A stretch of DNA of 64,000 bases from Planosporangium flavigriseum (GCF_011947225.1 NZ_JAATVW010000001.1:496001-560000), one strand, 5' to 3'. Counted from the first letter of the stretch, positions 43,903-52,591 are shown. The notes: generated by a model from the sequence alone, not told the origin. Program-made: numbers and translations.

Positions 43903-44035
43903 GATGCTCCTCCTTACCCACGCGGGTGTGGCGGAGGTAACCAGAGCGGTAGCGGATGGAGACCCTGGGCTTCGGTCCCCTGCGCCCAATGGCTCTCCCG
44001 CTGCGCCGAACGGTCGACCCGCTGCTGCGGCGGAA

Positions 44036-44830
44036 TCAGGCGGTATCCACCTCCGCAACCGCGGTACTGAAGCGGCGGGTGTGCCACTGCCCGTCGTCAT
44101 CGCGCCACGCCTGGCTGTCCGCCGCCATGTCGGCGAACCGGGCCAGCCACGGCTGCGCCTTGTACAGCTCACCGAAGTACACCCAGCCGGCCGCCTCGTC
44201 GGCATACCCGCGCTCGTCGAGAAAATCCCAGGCCCCGTCGGCGTCGTGGGTGACCGCCATGATGGGCAGCGTGCCGGCCACGACCTCGGGCGAGGCCAGC
44301 ACAGTGGCGTCCGGTTCCAGGTACGGGAACGGCCAGGCAGGCGACAGCTCACCGACCAGGCGCCAGGCACCGGCTGCGTGCTCGTCCACGGGCACCCACC
44401 CGCGGGGCTGGCGCTCGCGGCAGGTCACGGTCGCCGCCGCCGCCCACGGCCAGCGGCCTTCCCGGTCCGGCCACACCACCTGCAGTACGGGCACGTCCAG
44501 GGTGCCGTAGTGGCCGCCCATCGCGGCGAACAGCGCCCGGTGCCACGACGGGTGGATCGGTCGGGTCTGCACCGGGAAGCGCTCGAGAACGCCGCCGAAC
44601 GGCTCACCGTCGGCGAACGGCTTCCCGAGGTCGCGAAGGCGCCGGGCGCAGTTGTTGAGCCAGATCTGCATGTCCTGCTCACGCAGACCGAACATGGCCA
44701 CTTCGGGCAGTTCGTACGACCGCCAGAGGCCGATCGTGAACGCGTACGGCGTCCCGCCACTTGCCGCCACGACCGCCCACCCGGCGTCGGCGATCGTGTC
44801 GCGTACCCACTGGTCCCACGAGCTTTGCAT
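44036..44830 (-). CDS. DUF4262 domain-containing protein
   Basis: A 264-residue soluble protein. The N-terminal third has the DUF4262 pattern: GWAVVAASGGTPYAFTIGLW and YELPEVAMFGLREQDMQIWL. Downstream part WVYFGELYKAQPWLARFADM resembles no domain that I know. The ATG at 44830 (MQSSWDQWV) with GGAAGG 8 nt upstream is preferred over a GTG 9 nt earlier. Function unknown. Confidence 0.8.
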   Translation of the reverse strand: MQSSWDQWVRDTIADAGWAVVAASGGTPYAFTIGLWRSYELPEVAMFGLREQDMQIWLNNCARRLRDLGKPFADGEPFGGVLERFPVQTRPIHPSWHRALFAAMGGHYGTLDVPVLQVVWPDREGRWPWAAAATVTCRERQPRGWVPVDEHAAGAWRLVGELSPAWPFPYLEPDATVLASPEVVAGTLPIMAVTHDADGAWDFLDERGYADEAAGWVYFGELYKAQPWLARFADMAADSQAWRDDDGQWHTRRFSTAVAEVDTA

Positions 44831-44869
44831 GGTCGCCACCTTCCGTCGTGAGGTGGTGCCGGCTCGCCG

Positions 44870-45979
44870 TCAGCCGGTGTCGGCGAGGTGAGCCGTTTCG
44901 TTGACGCCGCGTACGGCGATCCCGCCATCGGGCCAGTAGTCCACAGTAGACATACCGGCGGGATCGAGGTAGCAGCGGTACAGGAAGCCCGGGCCGGCGT
45001 CGAGCGCTTCCCGCAGTACCAGTTTGATGGGCGACACGTGGGTGACGACAGCGACACGCTCACCGGCGTACGCCTCGCGCAGACGCTGCACCGCCCGGCT
45101 CACGCGTACGGCGACCTCGTCGAAGGACTCGCCGCCGGGCGGCGCAACCGCCGGCGACGCCAGCCAGGCCTGCATCTCCTCCGGCCAGCGCTCGTTCACC
45201 TCGGCGAATGTCAGCCCCTCCCACTTGCCGAAGTCGCACTCCACCAGGTCGGGTTCGACGCGTACGGGCACTCCCCCGGCCGCTTGCGCGATCAGCTCAG
45301 CCGTACGGGCACAACGGCTCAGGTGCGAGGTGACGACCGCCGCCACGGGACCCACCCGGGACGCCACCGCCCGTGCCTGCGCCAGACCCCGGGGCGTCAA
45401 CTGCGCCTCGCCACGGCCGGAGTACAGCCGGCGCGCGGTGTACTCGGTCTCGCCGTGCCGAACCAGGATCAGCCGGGTGGCCGGCCCGGCCGGCGGCGCC
45501 CAGGACTGAGCCGAAGCTGCGGGTGAATCGGCGCGGGCTGCCGTCGCAACGGCGGCTGAAGCGGGCTCCTCAGGCGCGGGCTTGCCGTCCATCGCCCGGT
45601 TGGCGAGGGCATCGGCCCGCTTGTTGCGCTCGCGTGGGATCCAGTTGAACTTCACCGACTTGAACCGGCGCACCAGGTCGGCCGCCTGCGCAGCGAGGGG
45701 CCGCAGCCCGGGGTGCTTGATCTGCCAGCGCCCGGACATCTGCTCGACGACGAGCTTGGAGTCCATCCGGACCTCCACCTCGTCCGCGCCCAACTCGGCT
45801 GCGGCGGTCAGGCCGGCGATCAGACCCCGGTACTCGGCGACGTTGTTGGTGGTGACGCCCAGCGCGCCCATCCGCTCGGCCAGGAGCTCGCCGGTGTCGG
45901 CGTCGAGCACGACGGCGCCGTACCCGGCCGTACCCGGATTGCCCCGGGAACCCCCGTCGGCTTCGACGACGACTCTCAC
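44870..45979 (-). CDS. bifunctional RNase HI / phosphoglycerate-mutase-like phosphatase
   Basis: A 369-residue fusion. The N-terminal RNase H domain has its acidic residues in VVVEADGGSRGNPG, NNVAEYRGLIAGL and VRMDSKLVVEQM and degrades RNA in RNA-DNA hybrids. A linker of about 45 residues is rich in Ala/Ser. The C-terminal histidine phosphatase domain has LVRHGETEYTARRLYSGRG and CDFGKWEGLTFAEV (alpha-ribazole phosphatase/CobC-like). The same fusion exists in M. tuberculosis (Rv2228c). The GTG at 45979 gives that N-terminus. It overlaps the stop of the zinc-ribbon gene (GTGA), indicating coupling. Confidence 0.93.
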   Translation of the reverse strand: MRVVVEADGGSRGNPGTAGYGAVVLDADTGELLAERMGALGVTTNNVAEYRGLIAGLTAAAELGADEVEVRMDSKLVVEQMSGRWQIKHPGLRPLAAQAADLVRRFKSVKFNWIPRERNKRADALANRAMDGKPAPEEPASAAVATAARADSPAASAQSWAPPAGPATRLILVRHGETEYTARRLYSGRGEAQLTPRGLAQARAVASRVGPVAAVVTSHLSRCARTAELIAQAAGGVPVRVEPDLVECDFGKWEGLTFAEVNERWPEEMQAWLASPAVAPPGGESFDEVAVRVSRAVQRLREAYAGERVAVVTHVSPIKLVLREALDAGPGFLYRCYLDPAGMSTVDYWPDGGIAVRGVNETAHLADTG

Positions 45980-46434
45980 AGGCCGGACTCCTCGGTGCGG
46001 ACCATGATGGACCCGCACTCCTCGCACCGGATCACCTCGTCGGCGGGCGCCGCCTTCACCCGGTTCAGCTCACTCGCGTTCAGGTCCAGCCGGCAGGCGC
46101 CACAGCGGCCAGCGCGCAGCAGCGCGGCACCGAGGCCGGTCTGCTCCCGGCTGCGCTCATAGAGCCGTACGAGGTCCTCCGGCAGGTCGCCGGCGAGCGG
46201 CGCCCGGCCCGAGCGGCGGAACTCCTCTTCCCGGCCGATCTGCGACAGCGCCTCGTCCCGGCTGCGCTCAAGCTCCGCGCGCTTCTCGCGGAGCGTCGCC
46301 AACCGGCCTCGGCAGTCAGAGGTCTCCTCACGGAGGGGAACGCTCAGGTTGCGCCGCGGGTGACGCCCGATGTACCGAACGTCACAGCTGCCCGCGCCCA
46401 CTCTAGACCCAGGGTGACCTGGGTGTGGTGCCAC
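45976..46434 (-). CDS. C4-type zinc-ribbon protein, N-terminally truncated
   Basis: The C-terminal part from about 46335 matches the CdsZ/Rv2229c family: LVRLYERSREQTGLGAALLR, then the four cysteines in CGACRLDL and CEECGSIMVR. The family is normally about 240 residues with a long N-terminal coiled coil; here only ~118 residues of homology remain. Upstream residues (SCDVRYIGRHPRRN) look unrelated to the family. The GTG at 46434 is the farthest possible start; a shorter one may be used. The usual upstream Nif3-family gene is absent and an AI-2E transporter gene lies there instead. Confidence 0.7.
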   Translation of the reverse strand: MAPHPGHPGSRVGAGSCDVRYIGRHPRRNLSVPLREETSDCRGRLATLREKRAELERSRDEALSQIGREEEFRRSGRAPLAGDLPEDLVRLYERSREQTGLGAALLRAGRCGACRLDLNASELNRVKAAPADEVIRCEECGSIMVRTEESGL

Positions 46435-46447
46435 TGTGAACGACAGC

Positions 46448-47599
46448 TCACCCAGTGCGACGAGGGGTGACCCCCTCGCCGGGTGGCGGTTCCGCCCCCG
46501 CCCCGACCGGCGGCGGCTCCGCCTTCCCCCCGTCGGGCGGCGGCCGATCCGCGGCGTGCCGCACGCGCCGTTCCCTCCAGACGTCCCGGACGACCACCTG
46601 GAGGACCCCCGCGACCGGGATCGCCAGCAGCGCGCCGAGCAGGCCGGCGAGTTCGACGCCGATCAGGATGCTGATCACCACCGTCAACGGGTCCAGCCGT
46701 ACGGTGCGCGCCATGATCAGCGGCTGCAGCACGTGGTTCTCGATCTGCTGGTAGACGATGAAGAACACGAGCACGACGATGCCGGCGGTGAGTGAGTGCA
46801 GGAACGCAGCCAGCGTCGCGACGACCGCGCCGAGCGTGGCACCGATGAGCGGCATGAGGTCCGCGAACGCCACGAACAGCGCGAGCAGGCCGGCGAACGG
46901 CACCCGCATCACCGCCAGCACGACGTAGGTCAGCACCCCGCAGATCAGGCTGATGAGCAGGTTTCCGGTGATGTACCCGGTGATCATGCGCGCGCACTCG
47001 CGACCGACCCGGCGGACACGCTTGCCCCAGCGTGGCGCCAACACGTCCAGGACCCCATCGACGATGCGCGGGCCCTGCAGCACCATCAGGTACGACAGCA
47101 CGAAGATCGTGAGTATGCCGGCGACGGTCGTGGCCGTGCCGCGCAGAAACCCCAGCGTCGGCGCGCCGAGGCGGGTCAGGAACTCCCGCAGCTGGGCGCC
47201 GTGCGCTGCTACGTAGTCACGCAGGTGGAATCGATTGATGAGGCCACCGAGCGGGCCACGGCCGGCCTGGGTGTCGTGGATGATGCGCGGCAGGTCGTTG
47301 ACGAACTGGGTTCCCTGGTTGACCAACGGCACCACGAAGACCGCCACGAGCCCGGCGAGGACGAGGAACACCAGGAGGAAGACCAGCAGCGTTGACAGCC
47401 CGCGCCGGATCCAGGGAACGCGCCGCTCGAACCAGCTCGCCAGCGGATGCAGCGCGGTGGCGAAGAACGCGGCGATGACGATCCAGGTCAGGACGCGGCG
47501 GGTCTCGTACACCAGGAGGAGGGCGAGGCCGGTGAGCAGCACCATGCCGATGACGGTGAGCGTGATACGCGCCGGGGTTCGCTCGCGCGGCGTCGTCAT
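46448..47599 (-). CDS. AI-2E family transporter
   Basis: A 383-residue membrane protein with about eight helices; typical features are TALHPLASWFERR near residue 55, a central soluble region, and FADLMPLIGATLGAVVATLA. The C-terminus has a Pro-rich tail (RPPPDGGKAEPPPVGAGAEP). Family members include AI-2 exporters and sodium/proton antiporters; the substrate is not predictable. The ATG at 47599 is preferred to an upstream TTG. The MFS gene ends 36 bp upstream on the same strand. Confidence 0.88.
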   Translation of the reverse strand: MTTPRERTPARITLTVIGMVLLTGLALLLVYETRRVLTWIVIAAFFATALHPLASWFERRVPWIRRGLSTLLVFLLVFLVLAGLVAVFVVPLVNQGTQFVNDLPRIIHDTQAGRGPLGGLINRFHLRDYVAAHGAQLREFLTRLGAPTLGFLRGTATTVAGILTIFVLSYLMVLQGPRIVDGVLDVLAPRWGKRVRRVGRECARMITGYITGNLLISLICGVLTYVVLAVMRVPFAGLLALFVAFADLMPLIGATLGAVVATLAAFLHSLTAGIVVLVFFIVYQQIENHVLQPLIMARTVRLDPLTVVISILIGVELAGLLGALLAIPVAGVLQVVVRDVWRERRVRHAADRPPPDGGKAEPPPVGAGAEPPPGEGVTPRRTG

Positions 47600-47635
47600 C
47601 CTCCGGCTACTCCCCTGGTCCCGGTTCGACAAACG

Positions 47636-48811
47636 TCACCGGGGACTGCGTACCACCGGTGCGAGAACACCGATTGCCGCACCCAGGACCAGCAGCACAA
47701 GCAGGGCCCGCCCCAGGCCGGTGTGCTCGGCGAGAACGCCGATGAGCGGCGGCCCGATGAGCAGCGCGGCGTACCCGATGCTGGAGACGGCGGCGATGGC
47801 GTCCATCGGGCGGTCGGGCGTTTCCCCTGCGGCGCTGATCGCCGACGGGAAGATCAGGCAGACTCCGAGCGCCCACCCGACCACTCCGAGGAACGCCAGC
47901 GGCGTCCCCGGGCCGAGCACCGTCAGCAGCACTCCGCCGACGATCACGATCCCCCCGGCCCGAACCGTGCGGTCGCGGCCCAGCCGCTCCGTGATCGGTG
48001 TGCCGGCGAATCGCCCGGCCGCCATCGCGCCCGCGAACACCGCGTAGCCGGCGGCACCGACCGAGGGGCCGGTGTGCCGCTCGTCGACGAGGTACAGCGC
48101 GAGCCAGTCGGCGGCAGCCCCCTCGATCATCATCGTGCACAGGGTGATGAGGCCGATGGCGGCGAGGCGTCGGTTCAGCACCGCCGACCACGCTCCGCGC
48201 TTGCTGGTCTTCTCCGGCGGCTCGGCCTCCCGGTCCGGGATGTAGAGGCGCAGGGCACCGAGTACGAACGCCCCGACAAACGCCCCAGTCAGGCCGAAAT
48301 GCACCGGTACGGGTACGCCAGCGCGCGCAGCCAGGCCGCCCAGTGCCGCGCCGACGATTCCGCCGACGCTCCAGCAGGCGTGGTAACGCGGCATCCACGC
48401 CCGGCCGGCACGCTGCTCGACGGCGCTGCCCTGCACATTCATCGACACGTCCCACGCGCCGAAGCACAGCCCCCACACGAACAGCGCCGCCGCGAGCGTG
48501 GCCAGTGACGGCATGATCGCCAGCAGGAAGACGACCACGCAGCACGGCAGCGCGGTGAGGGCCACGGCCGTTCTGCTGCCGAAGCGCCGGCACACCCATC
48601 CGGTCAACGGCATGGAGACGAGCGAACCCACGCCCGGGGCGAGCAGGGCCAGGCCCAACTCCGCGGGACTGGCGTGCAGTCGGTCGCGGGTCGCCGGCAG
48701 CCGGGAGACCCAGGTCCCCAGGATCACGCCACTGACGGCGAAGACCACCGCGGTGCCAAGCGCCGCGCGGGTCAACCGCCGATAGGTAAGAGGCCGCTCA
48801 GACACCACCAC
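47636..48811 (-). CDS. MFS transporter
   Basis: About 391 residues, 12 predicted helices. GSLVSMPLTGWVCRRFGSRT holds the loop 2-3 motif of MFS. LFVWGLCFGAWDVSMNVQGS and AGAMAAGRFAGTPITERLGR are typical of the YbjJ-like subgroup. Several consecutive GTG codons occur near 48811-48805 and a TTG at 48847; I chose the first GTG, but no start has a good ribosome binding site. Substrate unknown. Confidence 0.85.
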   Translation of the reverse strand: MVVSERPLTYRRLTRAALGTAVVFAVSGVILGTWVSRLPATRDRLHASPAELGLALLAPGVGSLVSMPLTGWVCRRFGSRTAVALTALPCCVVVFLLAIMPSLATLAAALFVWGLCFGAWDVSMNVQGSAVEQRAGRAWMPRYHACWSVGGIVGAALGGLAARAGVPVPVHFGLTGAFVGAFVLGALRLYIPDREAEPPEKTSKRGAWSAVLNRRLAAIGLITLCTMMIEGAAADWLALYLVDERHTGPSVGAAGYAVFAGAMAAGRFAGTPITERLGRDRTVRAGGIVIVGGVLLTVLGPGTPLAFLGVVGWALGVCLIFPSAISAAGETPDRPMDAIAAVSSIGYAALLIGPPLIGVLAEHTGLGRALLVLLVLGAAIGVLAPVVRSPR

Positions 48812-48880
48812 CGTTGGATCTTCGCCTGTGACGGTGGCATCGGGCAACGAACGGCGATCCAGTCATGGCGACCGCCCGCG

Positions 48881-48994
48881 CTACGGCTCTTTCCGGCTGC
48901 GACCGACCGCCCAGAGCGCGGCGCCGATCCCACCGCCCAGAAGCATCAGAATCACCAGGAGTAGGGCGAGGTGCCAAGGCCTGATAGCTCCCAT
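48881..48994 (-). CDS. 37-residue single-pass membrane peptide
   Basis: From the ATG at 48994: MGAIRPWHLALLLVILMLLG and so on to a basic end (VGRSRKEP). One hydrophobic helix of about 20 residues. The start resembles TatA-like peptides (G-x-I-x-P-W-H-L), but there is no amphipathic helix. Function unknown. The stop is 34 nt upstream of the TTG alternative start of the MFS gene. Confidence 0.55.
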   Translation of the reverse strand: MGAIRPWHLALLLVILMLLGGGIGAALWAVGRSRKEP

Positions 48995-49173
48995 AGGCGA
49001 ATGGTACCGGTCTATGTCTCGCGCTGCCGCCCCGCGCGCTTCCACTTCCGCCGCGTACGGAACTCCGCCAGCAGCAGCGCCGGTTACGACAGGTGCGGCA
49101 TCCGCCCGCCGGCAAGAAACAACACGGCGAACGGGCGTACCACGGCGTCGTATCGGCATGACCGGCCGGCGTA

Positions 49174-49530
49174 CTAGATGCCGGACGCCGCGCCGATGCC
49201 GCCTCCCGCCTCGCGTGCGGAGTCGGCCGCGGTGAGCGCGGTGAGCACGCCGGCCACGGTCAGAACGCGCAGCACCTGCCCCTGCGGCCTCGTCACTCGG
49301 AACCTGCACCGGCGCTCGATCGCGGCTCGTCGGACGGCCACCAGGGTGCCGATACCGCCGGAGTCGAGAAAGATCAGGCCCCGAAGGTCGACCGTGAGCC
49401 GCTTCGGTCGCTCGGACACCGCGTCGAACAGTACGTGTCGTAACTGATCGTTGGTCGTCTCGTCGACTTCACCGGCCAGGACGATCGTGGTTTCACCGTT
49501 GGAACGGTCCACCACGTACGCGAGCTTCAC
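49174..49530 (-). CDS. STAS-domain anti-sigma-factor antagonist
   Basis: 118 residues, SpoIIAA/RsbV-like. The phosphorylatable serine is S57 in LIFLDSGGIG. VVLAGEVDETTNDQL-type strand near residue 17 and VLRVLTVAGVL near the C-terminus are typical. It would bind an anti-sigma kinase when unphosphorylated; none is encoded nearby. A paralogue aligned residue for residue lies at 50499-50846. Confidence 0.9.
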   Translation of the reverse strand: MKLAYVVDRSNGETTIVLAGEVDETTNDQLRHVLFDAVSERPKRLTVDLRGLIFLDSGGIGTLVAVRRAAIERRCRFRVTRPQGQVLRVLTVAGVLTALTAADSAREAGGGIGAASGI

Positions 49531-49812
49531 GATCTTCTCCCGCCTGAGGCCGCCGTCAGGGCTTCAGTCACGGCAGTCCTATCGGAAATCGCGGGCCCGC
49601 CGCAACCACTGGCGGCCGCGCAGTGACCCAGTAGTCACGATTGCTGACTTGTCGGCTGCCTTCCATGGCCCGCTTCGGCGGCGCCGTCCTCCACCCGCTG
49701 TCACTGCGGAGACCCGTTGCTGCCATGCTCACTCTCGGCAACCGGGTTGGCGGGAACCGCTACCACGCGCTGGTAGCATCCGAGCACATTTCGGGAGGGG
49801 AAACGCATAACA
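49531..49812. promoter_or_regulatory. YceI upstream region with a small palindrome
   Basis: CTACCA (49760-49765) and TGGTAG (49771-49776) flank CGCGC, and a TAGCAT box at 49774-49779 overlaps it, so a repressor could block the promoter of the YceI gene. The rest of the 282 bp shows nothing recognisable. Confidence 0.4.
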
Positions 49813-50481
49813 ATGACCGGTTTCACCACGCGGTCCTGGCAGGGCATGACCATCCCGGCGCCCGGTACCTACGTTCTCGATCAGGCGCACAAACGGATCG
49901 GCTTCCTGGCCCGGCACATGATGGTGAGCCCCGTCCGCGGCGAGTTCGCCGAGGCGACCGCGCAGATCGTGGTGGACGAGGACCCGTTGCGCTCCTCGGT
50001 GACCGCGACCATCCAGACAGCGAGCATCAGCACCGGGACCGCCGACCGGGACACGCACCTGCGCAGCGCCGACTTCCTCGACGTGGAGCAGTACCCCACG
50101 CTGGAGTACCGCAGCACCGGGATCAAGTGGCAGGCGAGCACCGATCCGATCTTCTTCTGGGCCCGGCTGAAGAGCCATCGGCCAGGTTTTCGGGGCGAGA
50201 CCAACAAGCTCGTAGAGCAGTCCGCCAATGCGGCCGGACGGTTCGTGATCACCGGGAAGTTGACGATCAAGGACGTCACCCGGCCGGTCGACCTCCAGGT
50301 GGAGTTCGGCGGGGCTCGTCGCGACCCCTATGGGCAGGACATCTTCGGATTCAACGCGACGGCTGAGATCGAACGCGAGAGCTTCGGCCTGCTGTGGAAC
50401 GTCGCCCTCGAAGGCGGCGGAGTCCTCGTGGGCAAGACCGTGCGGATCGAGATCGCCGGCGAGGCGATTCGCCAGGCCTGA
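49813..50481 (+). CDS. YceI family protein
   Basis: A 222-residue lipocalin-like protein; YceI proteins bind polyisoprenoid or similar amphiphiles in a beta-barrel. The usual pattern is present: YVLDQAHKRIGFLARHMMVS near residue 20, ADRDTHLRSADFLDVEQYPT near 78 and NVALEGGGVLVGKTVRIEIA at the end. It has no signal peptide, so it acts in the cytosol. About 35 residues between TGIKWQAST and FVITGKLTIKDVTRPV form a loop longer than in typical members (about 180 residues). The ATG at 49813 follows GGGAGGGGAAACGC. Confidence 0.88.
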   Translation: MTGFTTRSWQGMTIPAPGTYVLDQAHKRIGFLARHMMVSPVRGEFAEATAQIVVDEDPLRSSVTATIQTASISTGTADRDTHLRSADFLDVEQYPTLEYRSTGIKWQASTDPIFFWARLKSHRPGFRGETNKLVEQSANAAGRFVITGKLTIKDVTRPVDLQVEFGGARRDPYGQDIFGFNATAEIERESFGLLWNVALEGGGVLVGKTVRIEIAGEAIRQA

Positions 50482-50498
50482 CGCGGTGGAGGCACGCG

Positions 50499-50846
50499 CT
50501 AGGCGCTGAGCCCCATGCCGGACTCAGCGCCGCCGGGTTCGGTCATCGTGAGCACGTCGAGCACACCGGCGATCGTCAGGACCTTGAGCACCTGGCGGGT
50601 TGGATTGGTGACAACGAATTCAGCCTCGTGCTCCAGCGCCGCCCGACGGGCCGCGATGAGTACGCTGATGCTCATCGAGTCGATGAAAACGAGCCCGCGT
50701 AGATCGACCACGACTCGGGATGGGCGCTCCGCGACGGCGTCGAACAGTGCGTCACGGAGCTGGTCGATGGTCGCCAGGTCGGACTCGCCCGCGAGGACAA
50801 CAGTGATCTCGCCGTCGGAACGCACCGCCGAGCACGCTAACTGCAT
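50499..50846 (-). CDS. STAS-domain anti-sigma-factor antagonist (paralogue)
   Basis: 115 residues from the ATG at 50846, which has AAAGG upstream and aligns with the start of the paralogue at 49174-49530 (MQLACSAVRSDGE versus MKLAYVVDRSNGE). The serine is S57 in VFIDSMSISV. In-frame codons farther upstream would add an unmatched N-terminus. It is convergent with the YceI gene, 17 nt away. Confidence 0.88.
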   Translation of the reverse strand: MQLACSAVRSDGEITVVLAGESDLATIDQLRDALFDAVAERPSRVVVDLRGLVFIDSMSISVLIAARRAALEHEAEFVVTNPTRQVLKVLTIAGVLDVLTMTEPGGAESGMGLSA

Positions 50847-51214
50847 CACACTCATCCTTTCAGACAGAGCCGACTGACTGATCATACGATCAACGGCCGT
50901 CGACAGCTTCAGTCAGCCCGCGGAACACCCGTCCGAGATCAGGAGTAACAGCCGCCCCGGCAGACCACGGCCCGACCGTGGACCGCCAGCGTTGGTCGTG
51001 ATGCTGCCCGGTCCGTCGACTGTGGCGGCCCCGGAGCCGGCCCGCTCCCCGGCGGGTGGGTCGACGGCACAGACCGCGCCGGGGTTCGTGCCCCCGCGTG
51101 CCCCAACGACCGGCGAACCACGGCCAATGGGGGACGTCCAGGGTCAATGGAACGCGGCGGCGAAGATCCCGAAAAACAGACGATGACCTGGGGAGATACC
51201 CAGGTCATCCGGTG
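50847..51214. other. intergenic stretch upstream of the STAS gene
   Basis: No supported gene in about 330 bp apart from the tRNA terminator at 51182-51209. A minus-strand reading ends with DLGRVFRGLTEAVDGR, but it lacks a credible start and codon bias. Confidence 0.5.
51182..51209 (-). terminator. hairpin downstream of tRNA-Val
   Basis: GATGACCTGGG (51182-51192), loop GAGATA, CCCAGGTCATC (51199-51209): a perfect 11-bp stem five nt past the mature 3' end of the tRNA. Confidence 0.8.
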
Positions 51215-51286
51215 TGGGCGCGGCTGGGTTCGAACCAGCGACCCCCCGCTTGTAAGGCGGGTGCTCTTCCACTGAGCTACGCACCC
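51215..51286 (-). tRNA. tRNA-Val (anticodon UAC)
   Basis: On the minus strand the gene starts GGGTGCGTAGCTCAG, has the anticodon loop CTTACAA (anticodon TAC, reads GTA) and the T arm GGTTCGAACC. The acceptor stem GGGTGCG pairs with CGCGCCC (one G-U). CCA is not encoded. 72 nt, complete. Confidence 0.96.
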
Positions 51287-51339
51287 GGAATCGGCGGTTA
51301 GCTTACCTTGCCGCGAAAGGATACCGCCTCCGCGGCAGG

Positions 51340-51409
51340 CCGTTTCCCATGATCACCGAGACTTTGCGGCGCCATAGCACCCACAGCTCTAGGTGATCAT
51401 GGGAAACGG
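51340..51409 (-). terminator. long palindrome after the peroxiredoxin gene (dispersed family, copy 6)
   Basis: CCGTTTCCCATGATCACC (51340-51357) pairs perfectly with 51392-51409; the 34-nt loop contains GAGACTTTGCGG. It lies just past the minus-strand peroxiredoxin stop at 51411. It shares the GATC motif with other copies but is otherwise distinct. Confidence 0.65.
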
Positions 51410-51410
51410 A

Positions 51411-51872
51411 TCAGGCCAGCTCGGCCAGCGCCTTCCGCCACGCCTCCTGGTCGCGGGGCTCGCCGGGCTCGTTCATCTCCGCGTACCGGATGATCCCCTC
51501 GCGGTCGATCACGAACGTGCCCCGGTTGGCGAAGCCCTTGTCCCGGTTGAACACGCCGTACGCGTGAGCCACCTCGCCGTGCGGCCAGAAGTCCGCCAGC
51601 AGCGGGAAGTCGAAGCCCTCCCGCTCGGCCCAGACCTTGTGGCTGTAGACCGAGTCGACGCTGATCGCCAGCACCTGGACCCGGTCGCTCTGGAAGTCAC
51701 CGACGTTGTCGCGAACCTGGCACAGCTCCCCCTGGCACGTGCCGGTGAACGCGAGCGGGTAGAACACCAGCAGGACGTTCTTCTTGCCCCGGAAGCCCGA
51801 AAGCTGGACCTCCTGGTTGTTCTGGTCCCTGAGGATGAAATCGGGCGCCTGGGCCCCCACCTCAAGCGGCAT
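51411..51872 (-). CDS. ahpE: AhpE-type peroxiredoxin
   Basis: 153 residues; reduces hydroperoxides with a cysteine. The peroxidatic cysteine is C46 in YPLAFTGTCQGELCQVRDN, with a second cysteine C51 that could resolve it. ANRGTFVIDREGIIRYAEMN is the conserved dimer strand. Positional equivalent of M. tuberculosis AhpE (Rv2238c), beside the DUF3052 gene. The start is an ATG at 51872 with CCGGAGGAGAAGGC upstream. Confidence 0.94.
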   Translation of the reverse strand: MPLEVGAQAPDFILRDQNNQEVQLSGFRGKKNVLLVFYPLAFTGTCQGELCQVRDNVGDFQSDRVQVLAISVDSVYSHKVWAEREGFDFPLLADFWPHGEVAHAYGVFNRDKGFANRGTFVIDREGIIRYAEMNEPGEPRDQEAWRKALAELA

Positions 51873-52023
51873 GCCTTCTCCTCCGGTCGCCGGAATAGTC
51901 GACCAAAATGGTCGGACATTGGATTCGTCGCCTCAGAGAATACGGCGCTGCCCTGTCGCGATGGGGGCACGCCAGGGCCAGCCGCCGGCCACACGGGGGC
52001 CGGCGGACCGGAGACGGACGGTA

Positions 52024-52458
52024 TCAACGCTGCTTGGCTCGGGCGTTCCTCGGAACGACGAGACGGGCAGCCGTCCAATCCTTGCCGGCGTTGACGGTCG
52101 AGGTCTGCTGCAGTCCGGCCGTCGGAGCCGACTCGTTGATGTCGCTGGGCTCGACGTGCCCCTCGCGCCCGGCCTTGGGCGTGAGCAGCCAAACCACACC
52201 GTTGTCAGTCAGCGGTCCGAGCGCGTCGATCAGCGTCTCGACCAGGTCGCCATCGCCTTCCCGCCACCAGAGCAGCACGGCGTCGACCACCTCGTCGGTG
52301 TCCTCGTCCACCAGCTCGCCACACCGGTCAATCAGCGTGTCGCGGAGATCCTCGTCGACGTCATCGTCGTACCCCATCTCCATAACGACCATGCCCGGCT
52401 CGATCCCGAACCGGTCCGCCAGGCTCTTTACGTCGGCCTGACCCGCGGTCGCGTTCAC
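52024..52458 (-). CDS. DUF3052 family protein
   Basis: 144 residues from a GTG at 52458 preceded by GGGAGG. KSLADRFGIEPGMVVMEMGY, DVDEDLRDTLIDRCGELVDE and DNGVVWLLTPKAGREGHVEP are the family core; the tail TSTVNAGKDWTAARLVVPR is typical of the actinobacterial type (Rv2239c). The function is unknown. Its linkage to ahpE and aceE is old. Confidence 0.9.
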   Translation of the reverse strand: MNATAGQADVKSLADRFGIEPGMVVMEMGYDDDVDEDLRDTLIDRCGELVDEDTDEVVDAVLLWWREGDGDLVETLIDALGPLTDNGVVWLLTPKAGREGHVEPSDINESAPTAGLQQTSTVNAGKDWTAARLVVPRNARAKQR

Positions 52459-52591
52459 TGTCTAGTGCCTCCCTGTCTTGTACGTCTAGCAGCAGTATCC
52501 ACTCTCTCGGACGCGGACGTGGACGCTGTTAGCGCGTAGTCCACACAGTTGCGGCCCCCGGCGCAAGTGGCTCACCGAACGAACAGAAAAA

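Noticed and set aside
42868-44070. 400-codon plus-strand frame opposite the symporter genes
   Set aside because: Arg/Gln/Asp-rich antisense frame; the minus strand has clear membrane helices and SSS motifs.
48971-49177. 68-codon plus-strand frame between the 37-residue peptide and the STAS gene
   Set aside because: Composition is Arg/Ser-rich without recognisable pattern and neither strand gives a convincing product.
50890-51147. Small minus-strand gene upstream of the STAS gene
   Set aside because: Arg/Gly-rich composition, no ribosome binding site, and only the last 16 residues look protein-like.
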